From Marinifilum_A sediminis (GTDB lineage Bacteria; Bacteroidota; Bacteroidia; Bacteroidales; Marinifilaceae): a stretch of DNA of 64,000 nt. Below the pieces are notes generated by a model that did not search any database, was not told the DNA's origin, and was given only the letters and a program-made list of their open reading frames with translations. Every line of letters starts with the position of its first letter. The stretch's first letter is position 1. The stretch spans positions 62,001 through 126,000 of the forward strand of contig CANMCX010000008.1 in NCBI GenBank assembly GCA_947496465.1, given 5' to 3'. Position numbers and translations under genes: made by a program. Shown one piece after another: positions 45,244-56,062 of the stretch.

Positions 45244-46761
45244 TCACGCACTTCTTTTTCTCTGTTTTCTATATAGCAAATAACCAACTATCAAAATCCA
45301 TAAAATGGATAAACCTGCAATGGGAATAAAAAGAATATAAAATTTACCAAAGATGTATTGATAAATTCTTCCGGTATGGATCTCTAGGCAAAGATTCCAT
45401 AATGACATCCGACTACTTTCTATTTCCTGAGGCATTTGAGGAAAACCACTATTGTCGGAAAGATTGCCTGCTCCAAGATTGTAATCGAATAATATTTCCT
45501 TCCCCTCGGCATCTTTTAAATATCCCGCAATTGGGTGAGATGCAATTGGAGGTCCCATTCTTTTAACCGGGACATGTGGTTTTTTGGTAATATAATCGAA
45601 TACCAAATTTCTTTCGGGCATCCAGTAAAATATCCCACTAAAAGAACCTACCAGATATTGTCCTTTGCCGGTTTTCTCAAGCACATTAACTCCCATAACC
45701 GATAATGGTGGTTGAGCTAAGTATTTTTGTGGAGGTAATGTAAAGAAATCATCACTATAGTAAATTCCTTCGTTGGTAGCCAGAACAATACGATTCAATT
45801 CCTCATCAAAAAGTACTCTTCTTAACTGATCGTACCATGGATTGGGGTGATCGAGGTGAGTGAAAGGAATTTTATCAACACGTCCACTTGCAATAGCAAT
45901 CAATAGTGGAGGTCTTAAGAACATTCCAGTAAGAGTGCTTAAAATTAAAAAAATGATTAACCAGTTTCCCAAATGATTGTGCCACTTCAAATTGAATTTC
46001 AGAAAACGAACTTTCCTTTTGGCAATTCCTCCTCTTTTCTTAATGCGTTTAATCCATTTGGGAAATAGAAAATAAACCAGTCCGCTGAAACTCAAAAATA
46101 AAAATACAAGTCCAAGAAAATCAACAAATAGTTTTCCTAATATTCCAAATGCTTCACCACTGTGAATCTCCCAAAGGGTTCTAAACACACTTGTTTTCCC
46201 GTCATAATCGTCACTTGCCTGAATTTCAATAAGCTGAAATCCTGATTCGCTTTGTTTTAACAAATTGCTTCTGGTTAGGACATACAAATTCGAATCAACT
46301 TCCATTAAATCGACAACCCGCATTTCATCTACAGGCAATTCAATCTTATTCCATTTCTGATTCACTAATTGATACAGACCAAATAAAGTACCTGCATAAA
46401 TTTCACCTGAGGAGGTCCGAATCATTTTCTCAATCTTTCTATTATCTACCCCCTTTGGAAATCCACTATTATAATCAGAATAGGTTCGAAAATTATCCGA
46501 TGTTTTCCAAACACCAATATTCCCATAAATTAATACAGTGTCTCCATTCAATTGAATAGCTGATTTTACAGCAGCCTTGTTCCAATTCTTATACTGATAC
46601 TCGTTTCCCAAATACCTTCTATTCACATCAATAGACGAAAATAGAGAACGATGATTCATAATGATCCCCGAAATGGAAAAAAAGATAATGAATAAGGTAA
46701 AAACAAGAGAAGGATACTTGTGATACTTTTTTAGAAAAGAGATAGTTTTATTGGCAGCCAT
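45244..46761 (-). CDS. PepSY-associated membrane protein with propeller-like periplasmic loops
   Basis: 505 residues with four membrane helices (about 15-35, 205-235, 260-285 and 470-497), the PepSY-TM layout, and conserved histidines near membrane edges (KKYHKYPS, EIHSGEAFG, LKWHNHLGNW, EIHTGRIY). The two large periplasmic loops do not look like PepSY domains. Instead they carry short propeller-blade-like strands: EIYAGTLFGLYQL and VLIYGNIGVWKTSD in loop 1, IVLATNEGIYYSDD and YLVGSFSGIFYWM in loop 2. Relatives are linked to iron-siderophore reduction or to sensing; neither is shown here. It has two terminators upstream that separate it from hcp. Confidence 0.75.
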   Translation of the reverse strand: MAANKTISFLKKYHKYPSLVFTLFIIFFSISGIIMNHRSLFSSIDVNRRYLGNEYQYKNWNKAAVKSAIQLNGDTVLIYGNIGVWKTSDNFRTYSDYNSGFPKGVDNRKIEKMIRTSSGEIYAGTLFGLYQLVNQKWNKIELPVDEMRVVDLMEVDSNLYVLTRSNLLKQSESGFQLIEIQASDDYDGKTSVFRTLWEIHSGEAFGILGKLFVDFLGLVFLFLSFSGLVYFLFPKWIKRIKKRGGIAKRKVRFLKFNLKWHNHLGNWLIIFLILSTLTGMFLRPPLLIAIASGRVDKIPFTHLDHPNPWYDQLRRVLFDEELNRIVLATNEGIYYSDDFFTLPPQKYLAQPPLSVMGVNVLEKTGKGQYLVGSFSGIFYWMPERNLVFDYITKKPHVPVKRMGPPIASHPIAGYLKDAEGKEILFDYNLGAGNLSDNSGFPQMPQEIESSRMSLWNLCLEIHTGRIYQYIFGKFYILFIPIAGLSILWILIVGYLLYRKQRKRSA

Positions 46762-46795
46762 TTAATCTGTTTAATTTGTACAAGATAGTAAAACA

Positions 46796-46839
46796 AAAAA
46801 CTGCCTGAAAAGAACTTCTACAAGTACTAATCAGGCAGT
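46796..46839 (-). terminator. Second terminator between hcp and the PepSY gene
   Basis: ACTGCCTGA (46800-46808) pairs with TCAGGCAGT (46831-46839); the minus strand ends in T6, just before the PepSY gene start region. Confidence 0.75.
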
Positions 46840-46889
46840 ATTCTTCTAACCCTAAAATCTTTCTAATTCAATAAAAATTAGATCAAAGT

Positions 46890-46947
46890 AAAAGCATTCC
46901 GGAAACAAAAACTCCTCGTTCCTAACCCAAATCCAGAATGCTTTTTT
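46890..46947 (-). terminator. Terminator of hcp
   Basis: AAAAGCATTC (46890-46899) pairs with GAATGCTTTT (46936-46945) with a short inner GGA/TCC stem and a large loop. It lies about 20 bp past the hcp stop. Confidence 0.7.
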
Positions 46948-46965
46948 ATATAGTTTGAAACTCTA

Positions 46966-48612
46966 CTAGTTCAAGAACATTTTCATGTCTTCATCTACAG
47001 TACCGATTCCGCCAATTCCGAATGTATCAATTAATACTTTAGCTACGTTTGGAGAAAGGAAAGCTGGCAATGTAGGTCCTAGGTGAATGTTCTTAACACC
47101 TAAAGAAAGAAGTGCTAGCAATACGATAACCGCTTTTTGCTCGTACCATGCAATGTTATACGCAATTGGCAACTCATTGATATCGTTCAATTCAAATACT
47201 TCCTTCAATTTCAATGCGATAACTGCTAATGAATAAGAGTCGTTACATTGACCTGCATCTAATACTCTTGGAATACCTCCGATATCACCAAGCTCAAGCT
47301 TGTTATAACGGTACTTAGCACAACCTGCAGTCAAGATTACAGTATCTTGTGGTAAAGCAGCAGCAAATTCAGTATAGTAATCACGACCTTTCATTCTACC
47401 ATCGCAACCTGCCATTACAAAGAACTTACGAATAGCACCAGTCTTAACAGCGTCAACAACTTTGTCAGCTAATTGCATCACCTGGTTGTGAGCAAAACCT
47501 CCAACGATAGAACCATTTTCAATCTCAGTTGGAGCAGCACATTTCTTAGCCACCTCGATAATTTCAGAGAAATCTTTCTTTCCATTTTCATCAGCAGTAA
47601 TGTGCTTGAATCCTGGGAAACCAGATGCTCCTGTAGTATATACTTTATCTTGGTATGTAGAGTTTGCCTTTGGAGGAACAATACAGTTAGTAGTAAACAA
47701 GATAGGTCCGTTAAAAGTTTCAAACTCTTCGTTTTGCTTCCACCATGCATTTCCATAGTTACCTACAAAGTGCTCATACTTTTTGAATGCTGGGTAGTAG
47801 TTAGCTGGTAACATCTCAGAGTGAGTGTAAACATCAACACCTGTTCCTTCAGTTTGCTTCAATAAATCTTCCATATCCTTAAGATCGTGACCTGAAATTA
47901 GGATACCTGGCTTGTTAGAAACTCCGATATTTACTTCAGTAATTTCCGGGTTACCATAAGCAGTTGTATTTGCTTCGTCAAGAGTTGCCATAGCAGTTAC
48001 ACCGTTAGCACCACACTCCATAACAAGAGCTACTAAATCATCAGCAGATAATGTATCGTCAGTGGTAGCTTTAAGTGCTTTTTGCATGAATGCATACATT
48101 TCAACTTTTTCAAGACCTAAGTTGTAAGCATGCTCTGCATAAGCTGCAAAACCTTTCAATCCGTAAATTAATAATTCTCTTAATGATCTAACATCTTCGT
48201 TTTCTGTAGCCAAAATACCAACTACACGAGCTTTTGCATCAAAGTCATTCTCTGTTTCAGCAAACCATGTTGCAGAATGGTGAAGTTCACCGAAAGAAAC
48301 GCCAGCCTCTTCAGCTTGATTTTTAATTTCTTCCTTTAATCTAAGACCTTCGCGAATGAACTCAACAAATTTTACTTTATCGAAGTTAGCATTGGTAATA
48401 GTCATGAACAAACCAGTCATGATGTAATGATTAACTTTTTCATTTTCAACACCAGCTTCACGTGCTAGAGTACTGTACTGAGAAATTCCTTTCATCACGT
48501 ACATCAAAAGATCTTGAATGTTTGCAACCTCATCGGTTTTACCACAAACTCCTTTTACTGTACAGCCAGTTCCTTTAGCTGCTTCCTGACATTGATAACA
48601 AAACATGCTCAT
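46966..48612 (-). CDS. hcp: Hydroxylamine reductase / hybrid cluster protein
   Basis: 548 residues from MSMFCYQCQEAAKGTGC; the ORF extends upstream to 48726 but that would cover the promoter and part of a regulatory palindrome. The N-terminal Cys cluster (CYQCQ, GC, GVCG) binds the cubane cluster. Hybrid-cluster ligands are visible in HSEMLPANYYP, TTNCIVPP, TTGASGFPGFKH, MAGCDGR and TAGCAKYRYN, with DAGQCNDSYS toward the end. It handles nitric oxide/hydroxylamine under anaerobic nitrosative stress. A Crp/Fnr-type palindrome upstream suggests control by an HcpR-like regulator, which is not in this window. Confidence 0.95.
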   Translation of the reverse strand: MSMFCYQCQEAAKGTGCTVKGVCGKTDEVANIQDLLMYVMKGISQYSTLAREAGVENEKVNHYIMTGLFMTITNANFDKVKFVEFIREGLRLKEEIKNQAEEAGVSFGELHHSATWFAETENDFDAKARVVGILATENEDVRSLRELLIYGLKGFAAYAEHAYNLGLEKVEMYAFMQKALKATTDDTLSADDLVALVMECGANGVTAMATLDEANTTAYGNPEITEVNIGVSNKPGILISGHDLKDMEDLLKQTEGTGVDVYTHSEMLPANYYPAFKKYEHFVGNYGNAWWKQNEEFETFNGPILFTTNCIVPPKANSTYQDKVYTTGASGFPGFKHITADENGKKDFSEIIEVAKKCAAPTEIENGSIVGGFAHNQVMQLADKVVDAVKTGAIRKFFVMAGCDGRMKGRDYYTEFAAALPQDTVILTAGCAKYRYNKLELGDIGGIPRVLDAGQCNDSYSLAVIALKLKEVFELNDINELPIAYNIAWYEQKAVIVLLALLSLGVKNIHLGPTLPAFLSPNVAKVLIDTFGIGGIGTVDEDMKMFLN

Positions 48613-48701
48613 AATATTATATTTTAGTGTTATTGATATTTGATTATTCAAGTTACAAAAATCAAAGGAGCTTCTCGTAATATTCTCTCCCTTTGACACC
48701 A

Positions 48702-48709
48702 CAAATATG
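48702..48709 (-). promoter_or_regulatory. Weak candidate -7 box of hcp
   Basis: The minus strand reads CATATTTG, one mismatch from TAnnTTTG. A start site near 48697 would put the centre of the upstream palindrome at about -42, the classic class II activator position. Confidence 0.4.
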
Positions 48710-48730
48710 CGACAAGAGATTTCCAAAAAG

Positions 48731-48746
48731 TGTAACGGATGTTACA
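48731..48746. promoter_or_regulatory. Crp/Fnr-type palindrome upstream of hcp
   Basis: TGTAAC-GGAT-GTTACA, a perfect 6-4-6 inverted repeat 119 bp before the hcp start. Its geometry matches sites of the Crp/Fnr superfamily, which includes the HcpR regulators that control hcp genes in Bacteroidota. Confidence 0.65.
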
Positions 48747-48804
48747 AAGCTCATCTTTTTTCAGATTTTTTTATCTTTTTTTCTTTTTTAATCATTTTAC
48801 CATT

Positions 48805-48834
48805 AAAAAATCCCAATCGTTAATGATTGGGATT
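48805..48834 (-). terminator. Terminator of the small secreted-protein gene
   Basis: AATCCCAATC (48809-48818) pairs with GATTGGGATT (48825-48834); the minus strand ends in T6. Confidence 0.88.
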
Positions 48835-48854
48835 GATATATATTACTATAAGCA

Positions 48855-49217
48855 TTAAAGTCGTTTAAACAATTTCTTGAGTTTTTCTTTTAATTCACAT
48901 TTATTCTTCCTGTAACTTGTCAACTGCTGAGTTGTAAGAATTTCCTTAAAATTATTTTCTTTTTGTAACAAACTATCTCTTACTGCTTGCATACATAGAA
49001 AACCATCTTTTTCCGAAGTTAACCTTTCAATTTCCTTCTCACATTCCAAATTTAATACTTTCACTTTAGATGTTTGCTCAGAATTCAATTCGAGTTTTTT
49101 CTCCATCCAATCGGTGATTAGATCAGCTCTTTTTTCAGCCACAGAAAAACTCTTAGCACTAAGTGTAGAACTTATAAATATAAATAGTAGAATCAAACTT
49201 CCTTGTACAATCTTCAT
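48855..49217 (-). CDS. Small secreted helical protein, unknown function
   Basis: 120 residues from the Met at 49217, which begins a signal peptide (MKIVQGSLILLFIFISS, cleaved near SAKS); a longer ORF to 49286 lacks a sensible N-terminus. The mature part is helical and rich in Lys/Glu, with two cysteines (ECEKE, FLCMQ) and a third near the C-terminus. The pattern of two amphipathic helices (LITDWMEKKLELNSEQTSK) resembles small Spy/CpxP-like envelope proteins of Bacteroidota. It has its own terminator. Confidence 0.6.
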   Translation of the reverse strand: MKIVQGSLILLFIFISSTLSAKSFSVAEKRADLITDWMEKKLELNSEQTSKVKVLNLECEKEIERLTSEKDGFLCMQAVRDSLLQKENNFKEILTTQQLTSYRKNKCELKEKLKKLFKRL

Positions 49218-49537
49218 ATCCTCTCTTTTAATTCTTACTCCAATAACACTCCTTAAAAACGTTAGTTCCTCAAAAATGTTTTCCAAATCGATTGAAAATT
49301 ATAAAATATAAACGAGAACAACAAATACACCCTCAGTACAACACACTGTTTTTCAGGATATTTTTCCTTATTCAAAACAGAACTAAATTATAAAGTTCTG
49401 CATGCAATTATTTGAAAAATATTTAATAATTTGGGCTTCCTTTTCTATCGGTTCTGTTCCGATTATTTAATTGCCAGATAAGGGATAGTTAATCTCAAAA
49501 ATCATTTGTGAAGTTGAACAAGAAAAATAGTTAGATA
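49218..49537. other. 320-bp divergent intergenic region
   Basis: AT-rich spacer between the small secreted protein (-) and the HAD phosphatase (+). The only structure noted is a short hairpin ATCGG-N7-CCGAT at 49447-49463. No promoter box with full consensus was found. Confidence 0.5.
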
Positions 49538-50131
49538 ATGAAATCGATAGAAATATATAGCAATACAAAAGCATTAATTTTTGATTTGGATGGAACTTTA
49601 GCTGATACAATGCCTATTCATTTTGAATCTTGGGAAAAGACTGCTAAAATAATGGGAGTGGATTATAGTAATGATTTCTTACTAAGCTGTGCAGGAATGC
49701 CATCCTCCAAAATTATTAATTTGCTAAACGAAAAAAATAACCATTCTATTGATCCGCAAGAATTCTCCACTATTAAAGAAGAATTTTTTGCAAAGGATAT
49801 GCATAAAATAAACGAAATTAAAGCGGTATGCGATCTTGTATACAAGTACCATAACATCTTACCCATGGCGGTAGGAACTGGTGGAAAAAGAAACATTGCA
49901 GCAGATACAATGAAACTTTTGGGATTGGATAAATACATTCCTATTTTGGTGAGTGCTGATGATGTGGAAAAACACAAACCAGAACCTGAAACATTTTTAA
50001 AATGTGCCAGTCTAATGGGAATTGCACCTGAAAATTGTCAGGTTTTTGAAGATGCTATATTGGGTATACAAGCTGCAAAATCGGCTGGAATGATGGTTAC
50101 TGATGTAACTCCTTTTTACTTAAATCAATAA
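49538..50131 (+). CDS. HAD-superfamily phosphatase/phosphoglucomutase-like
   Basis: 197 residues, subfamily I with a helical cap. The nucleophile motif is LIFDLDGTLADT, motif II AVGTGGKR, and motifs III/IV HKPEPETFLKC and QVFEDAILGIQAAKSAG. The DLDGTLADTMPIHFESW sequence and GTGGKR resemble the beta-phosphoglucomutase/sugar-phosphatase branch (YqaB-like). Likely a hexose- or fructose-1-phosphatase. It sits 9 bp before the EEP lipoprotein gene and is probably co-transcribed. Confidence 0.88.
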   Translation: MKSIEIYSNTKALIFDLDGTLADTMPIHFESWEKTAKIMGVDYSNDFLLSCAGMPSSKIINLLNEKNNHSIDPQEFSTIKEEFFAKDMHKINEIKAVCDLVYKYHNILPMAVGTGGKRNIAADTMKLLGLDKYIPILVSADDVEKHKPEPETFLKCASLMGIAPENCQVFEDAILGIQAAKSAGMMVTDVTPFYLNQ

Positions 50132-50140
50132 TACCATATC

Positions 50141-51154
50141 ATGTTAAAAAAATTACTTTTCATTATTCCAGTAGCATTACTACTATACTCATGTAAGGTT
50201 GAAAAGAAAGAGTACACGATTGCCTTTTACAATGTAGAAAACCTATTTGACACAATTAATGATCCAATCAAATGGGATGATGATTTTACTCCAGAAGGGA
50301 AATTAAAATACGATTCGAAAAGGTATTTAAACAAACTAGAAAAATTAGCAAATGTATTATCTACTATCGATACCGTAAACTTACCGTCGGTAATAGGATT
50401 GTGCGAAGTAGAAAACAGAACTGTTCTGGAAGATTTAAAAGTACAAAAAGGATTAGAGACTGGTAATTATGGCATTGCTCACACTGAAAGTCCTGATAAA
50501 AGAGGTATTGATTGTGCCCTTTTGTATAAAAAAGATGATTTTACCTATCTAAATCACAATGTAATCGATATTGAATTTCCATGGGAACCTGAATATGAAA
50601 CCAGAGACATTTTACATGTGAAAGGAATTATGGAAAAAGACACATTGCATATTTTTGTAAATCATTGGCCATCGAGAAGAGGAGGACAGGAAAAATCTGA
50701 AAAGAACAGAGTTTTTGTAGCTGAACAATTAAAAAATGCAGTAGAGAATATTCAAAATAAAAATGAAAATGCGAAAATCATTATTATGGGTGATTTTAAT
50801 GATGAGCCAAATAATGTTTCCGTAACTGAAAGTTTGGTAGCAACGAACAACAAAAATGCAGATAAAGCTAGCGATTTGTACAATTTAATGTATGATTTAA
50901 AAGCTGAAGGGAAAGGAACATACAACTACAGAGGCAACTGGAATATGCTTGATCATTTAATTGTTTCCAATGCTTTAATCAATTCAAAAAAGGGTTTACA
51001 TACCGATTACAATGCTGGAAGCATATTCAAAGAAGAATGGATTTGCTATAAAAATAAAGATGGCGTTTATCTGCCAAGCAGAACTTTTGCAGGTCCTAAA
51101 TACTACGGAGGATACAGCGATCACTTCCCAGTATATTTCAAATTAAAAAAATAA
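50141..51154 (+). CDS. Endonuclease/exonuclease/phosphatase-family lipoprotein
   Basis: 337 residues. A lipobox (LLYSC, Cys18) gives a lipoprotein. The EEP fold motifs are FYNVENLFDT (metal-binding Asn), GLCEVENR (Glu), VNHWPSRRGG (catalytic His), IMGDFNDEP (Asp/Asn) and YSDHFPVYF (Asp-His). All catalytic residues are kept, so it is probably an active periplasmic or surface nuclease or phosphodiesterase. It may supply phosphate or nucleosides. Confidence 0.87.
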   Translation: MLKKLLFIIPVALLLYSCKVEKKEYTIAFYNVENLFDTINDPIKWDDDFTPEGKLKYDSKRYLNKLEKLANVLSTIDTVNLPSVIGLCEVENRTVLEDLKVQKGLETGNYGIAHTESPDKRGIDCALLYKKDDFTYLNHNVIDIEFPWEPEYETRDILHVKGIMEKDTLHIFVNHWPSRRGGQEKSEKNRVFVAEQLKNAVENIQNKNENAKIIIMGDFNDEPNNVSVTESLVATNNKNADKASDLYNLMYDLKAEGKGTYNYRGNWNMLDHLIVSNALINSKKGLHTDYNAGSIFKEEWICYKNKDGVYLPSRTFAGPKYYGGYSDHFPVYFKLKK

Positions 51155-51175
51155 AATTCTATTAAAATATTTAGG

Positions 51176-51206
51176 ATGCCGATTGTAATATGCAATCGGC
51201 ATTTTT
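51176..51206 (+). terminator. Rho-independent terminator
   Basis: ATGCCGATTG (51176-51185) pairs with CAATCGGCAT (51193-51202), T5 tail. It closes the HAD/EEP operon. Confidence 0.9.
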
Positions 51207-51282
51207 ATTGGGAAAACATTCCATGGTTCGCATTGTTTCTCTATTTTAGCAATTCAGAATAGAAACGATTGAAAAGTGCTGC

Positions 51283-53292
<2,010 letters not shown>

Positions 53293-53305
53293 AATTTGAG
53301 GCAAT

Positions 53306-53333
53306 AAAAAAGCAGTTTCTTTCGAAACTGCTT
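53306..53333. terminator. Bidirectional terminator between uvrB and rpoD
   Basis: AAGCAGTTTC (53310-53319), TTTC loop, GAAACTGCTT (53324-53333); the minus strand ends in T6. Confidence 0.85.
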
Positions 53334-53353
53334 CAGTTATCTCTAGGGATCTG

Positions 53354-54214
53354 TTATCCCAAATATGATTTCAACAACTTGCTTCTGGAAGTGTGACGTA
53401 AACGACGAATCGCTTTTTCTTTAATCTGACGCACACGCTCGCGAGTCAAACCAAATTTTTCGCCAATTTCTTCCAAGGTCATTTCTTGAATTCCAATTCC
53501 AAAGAAAAGTTTTATTATATCGCTTTCTCTCTCTGTAAGAGTAGCTAAAGCTCTATCAATTTCTCTGGTTAATGATTCATTCAAGAGACTTCTGTCGGCG
53601 ATTGGAGAATCATCATTCACCAAAACATCCAACAAACTGTTATCCTCTCCGTCAACAAACGGAGCATCAACAGAAATGTGACGACCAGAAACACGTAGAG
53701 TATCTGCAACCTTATCTGCAGGTAATTCTAGGGAATCGGCTAATTCTTCAGGAGATGGCTTTCTTTCATGTTCTTGCTCGAATTTCGAAAATGCTTTGTT
53801 GATTTTATTCAACGAACCAACCTGGTTCAATGGTAATCGTACAATTCGAGACTGTTCTGCCAAAGCCTGAAGGATAGACTGACGAATCCACCATACAGCA
53901 TAAGAAATGAATTTGAAACCACGAGTTTCATCAAATTTTTCTGCTGCTTTAATCAAACCCAAGTTACCTTCATTGATCAAGTCAGGAAGACTCAAACCTT
54001 GATTTTGATACTGCTTAGCTACAGAAACAACGAAACGCAAATTCGCTCTGGTTAATTTCTCCAAAGCTCTTTGGTCGCCTTTTTTGATACGCTGCGCCAA
54101 TTCAACTTCTTCTTCTACTGTAATAAGATCTTCTTTACCAATCTCTTGCAAGTACTTGTCCAAAGACGCACTCTCACGATTGGTAATTGATTTAGTTATC
54201 TTTAATTGTCTCAT
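53354..54214 (-). CDS. rpoD: Primary RNA polymerase sigma factor (RpoD/SigA type, short form)
   Basis: 286 residues, the short group without region 1.1 that serves as primary sigma factor in Bacteroidota. Region 1.2 (SLDKYLQEIGKEDL), region 2 (RFVVSVAKQYQNQGLSLPDLINEGNLGLIKA-type core, and the 2.4 helix FISYAVWWIRQSI), region 3 and region 4 (TLEEIGEKFGLTRERVRQIKEKAIRRLR) are all present. It recognises the -33 TTTG / -7 TAnnTTTG promoters seen through this window, including one in front of its own gene. Confidence 0.96.
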   Translation of the reverse strand: MRQLKITKSITNRESASLDKYLQEIGKEDLITVEEEVELAQRIKKGDQRALEKLTRANLRFVVSVAKQYQNQGLSLPDLINEGNLGLIKAAEKFDETRGFKFISYAVWWIRQSILQALAEQSRIVRLPLNQVGSLNKINKAFSKFEQEHERKPSPEELADSLELPADKVADTLRVSGRHISVDAPFVDGEDNSLLDVLVNDDSPIADRSLLNESLTREIDRALATLTERESDIIKLFFGIGIQEMTLEEIGEKFGLTRERVRQIKEKAIRRLRHTSRSKLLKSYLG

Positions 54215-54241
54215 AGTCCCTTTTCAATCGAAAATATGCCG

Positions 54242-54273
54242 CAAAATTAAACTTTTTAATAAAAAAAGTCAAA
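54242..54273 (-). promoter_or_regulatory. Promoter of rpoD with full Bacteroidota consensus
   Basis: On the minus strand TTTG (54270-54273) is followed after 20 bp by TAATTTTG (54242-54249), an exact match to -33/-7 consensus. The start site would be near 54235, about 20 nt before the ATG. This is the best promoter in the window. Confidence 0.75.
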
Positions 54274-54328
54274 ATTAATTGTCATTTTATTCAAATATTT
54301 ATATTTTTCTCGTTTGATACTATCATTT

Positions 54329-55777
54329 TTATTTTTCATCCTTTAAGGAGAATGCATAATACTTAACACTTCCATTAGGGTAAATTCCAGAAATAAAAAT
54401 ACCTCCATCCTTTACATCTTCAATCGCTACTTTAATATCATTAACTTTATAAATTGGAGTATTATTAATTTTATAAATAATAAATCCTTCTTTTACATTT
54501 TCTTCCTTTAACTTCCCACTTCGCAGATTCTTCACCTTAACTCCTCTGTTTATTTGAAGTCGATACTTCTCTTTTGATGTTATTGGTTCGAAATCGGCTC
54601 CCAGAAAAGCTAAATCACTTGGTTTAATGACCTTTGTATTTCCTAACCTATTACGTAAGACTACATTAAATTGTTTCCTTTTCTCATCTCTTTTTATTAA
54701 TACTTCAATTTCATCACCCGGACGGTACTTGCTAACCTGCTCCTGAAGCTCAGAACTTGAGTTAACATTTTTCCCATTTATAGACAATATAACGTCTCCT
54801 TGCTTAATACCAGATTCTTTTGCAGCACTTTCTTCAGTTAATCCAGATATATAAACTCCTTCTATTTTCTCACTTTTCAATCTTTCAGCCAATCTAGCAT
54901 CAACAGTTTGAATTGATACACCTAGTACTGCGCGCTGCACCTGACCAAATTCTTTTAAATCTGCAATTACTTTTTCTACAATAGCAACTGGAATTGCAAA
55001 GGAATAACCAGAGTAAGATCCAGTTCTCGATTCTATTGCCGTATTAATTCCTACTAGTCTTCCTTGCACATCAACCAAAGCTCCTCCACTATTGCCTGGA
55101 TTCACTGCCGCATCAGTCTGCAAAAAAGACTCAATACTCATTCTGTTGTTCATGATTCCAAGGTTTCGCGCCTTCGCACTAATAATTCCAGCAGTTACTG
55201 TCGAAGTTAAATTAAATGGATTGCCTACAGCCAAAACCCATTCTCCGAGTTTAAGGTTATCTGAATTACCAAATGCCATACTTGGCAAATCTTCTTCATC
55301 AATTTTAATCAATGCTAAATCTGTATACGGATCCTGTCCAATCAATTTTGCTTCGTATGATCTTTTATCCTGAAGAACAACGGTAATCACATTTGATCCA
55401 CGAACAACATGATTATTTGTTACAATATATCCATCATCGGAAATAATAACACCAGACCCTGATCCCATTGAAGGCTGAGACTGAGCTCCTCTTTTGCTAT
55501 TTCCGAATAAAAAATCGTAAAACGGATTCGATTGATATTCTTCGTTGGTATATATTGTTGTTATATGAACAACCGATTTTACCGATGATTCTGCAGCTAC
55601 CGTTAAATCAATAGAACCAGTTGCGTTTTGAGAAATTCCTGCCAACTGTATGGTACGTGGTTCTGTAACTGTTACAATCTTCTCATTTCTATCCACAAAA
55701 AGAATAAACAAAATAATAGCAATTCCACCACCAAATAGAGCAGTTAAAAATCTTCCAAAAAATGCCTTAATCTTCAT
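54329..55777 (-). CDS. htrA: Do-family periplasmic serine protease/chaperone (HtrA/DegP-like)
   Basis: 482 residues from the ATG at 55777; the TTG at 55783 is not needed. An N-terminal hydrophobic segment (about 5-28) exports or anchors it. Catalytic triad: His in VTNNHVVRG, Asp in DPYTDLALIKI and Ser in NPGNSGGALVD. PDZ1 follows (GVYISGLTEESAAKESGIKQGDVILS split over about 300-365) and a second, more divergent PDZ lies at about 390-475. It degrades or refolds damaged envelope proteins. It is upstream of rpoD on the same strand, but rpoD has its own promoter. Confidence 0.93.
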   Translation of the reverse strand: MKIKAFFGRFLTALFGGGIAIILFILFVDRNEKIVTVTEPRTIQLAGISQNATGSIDLTVAAESSVKSVVHITTIYTNEEYQSNPFYDFLFGNSKRGAQSQPSMGSGSGVIISDDGYIVTNNHVVRGSNVITVVLQDKRSYEAKLIGQDPYTDLALIKIDEEDLPSMAFGNSDNLKLGEWVLAVGNPFNLTSTVTAGIISAKARNLGIMNNRMSIESFLQTDAAVNPGNSGGALVDVQGRLVGINTAIESRTGSYSGYSFAIPVAIVEKVIADLKEFGQVQRAVLGVSIQTVDARLAERLKSEKIEGVYISGLTEESAAKESGIKQGDVILSINGKNVNSSSELQEQVSKYRPGDEIEVLIKRDEKRKQFNVVLRNRLGNTKVIKPSDLAFLGADFEPITSKEKYRLQINRGVKVKNLRSGKLKEENVKEGFIIYKINNTPIYKVNDIKVAIEDVKDGGIFISGIYPNGSVKYYAFSLKDEK

Positions 55778-56062
55778 TTGCAATACTATTTTTAAATGTC
55801 AACAACTAAGAATTAACCTTACTTGAACAAAACATTACATTTAGAACATAAAAAGTTACAAAAACAAACTCATTTAATCAACAATAATTTAGAGTGAAAC
55901 TAAACTGATTTAGTTCCCATCAAATTCTTAAACTTTTCAAGTACTCCAAATAAGGTTATCCCAATAAGATTCTTACTTTTATACTACAATTGTAACGATA
56001 TAAGTTCATAAGTGTTTTTCATTTTAACGTATTTAACACTTCTTAACACGATTTTAGACAAA

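Noticed and set aside
55898..55915. AACTAAA-CTGA-TTTAGTT hairpin between htrA and dapF
   Set aside because: Short AT-rich stem without T-tract or promoter alignment; could easily be chance.
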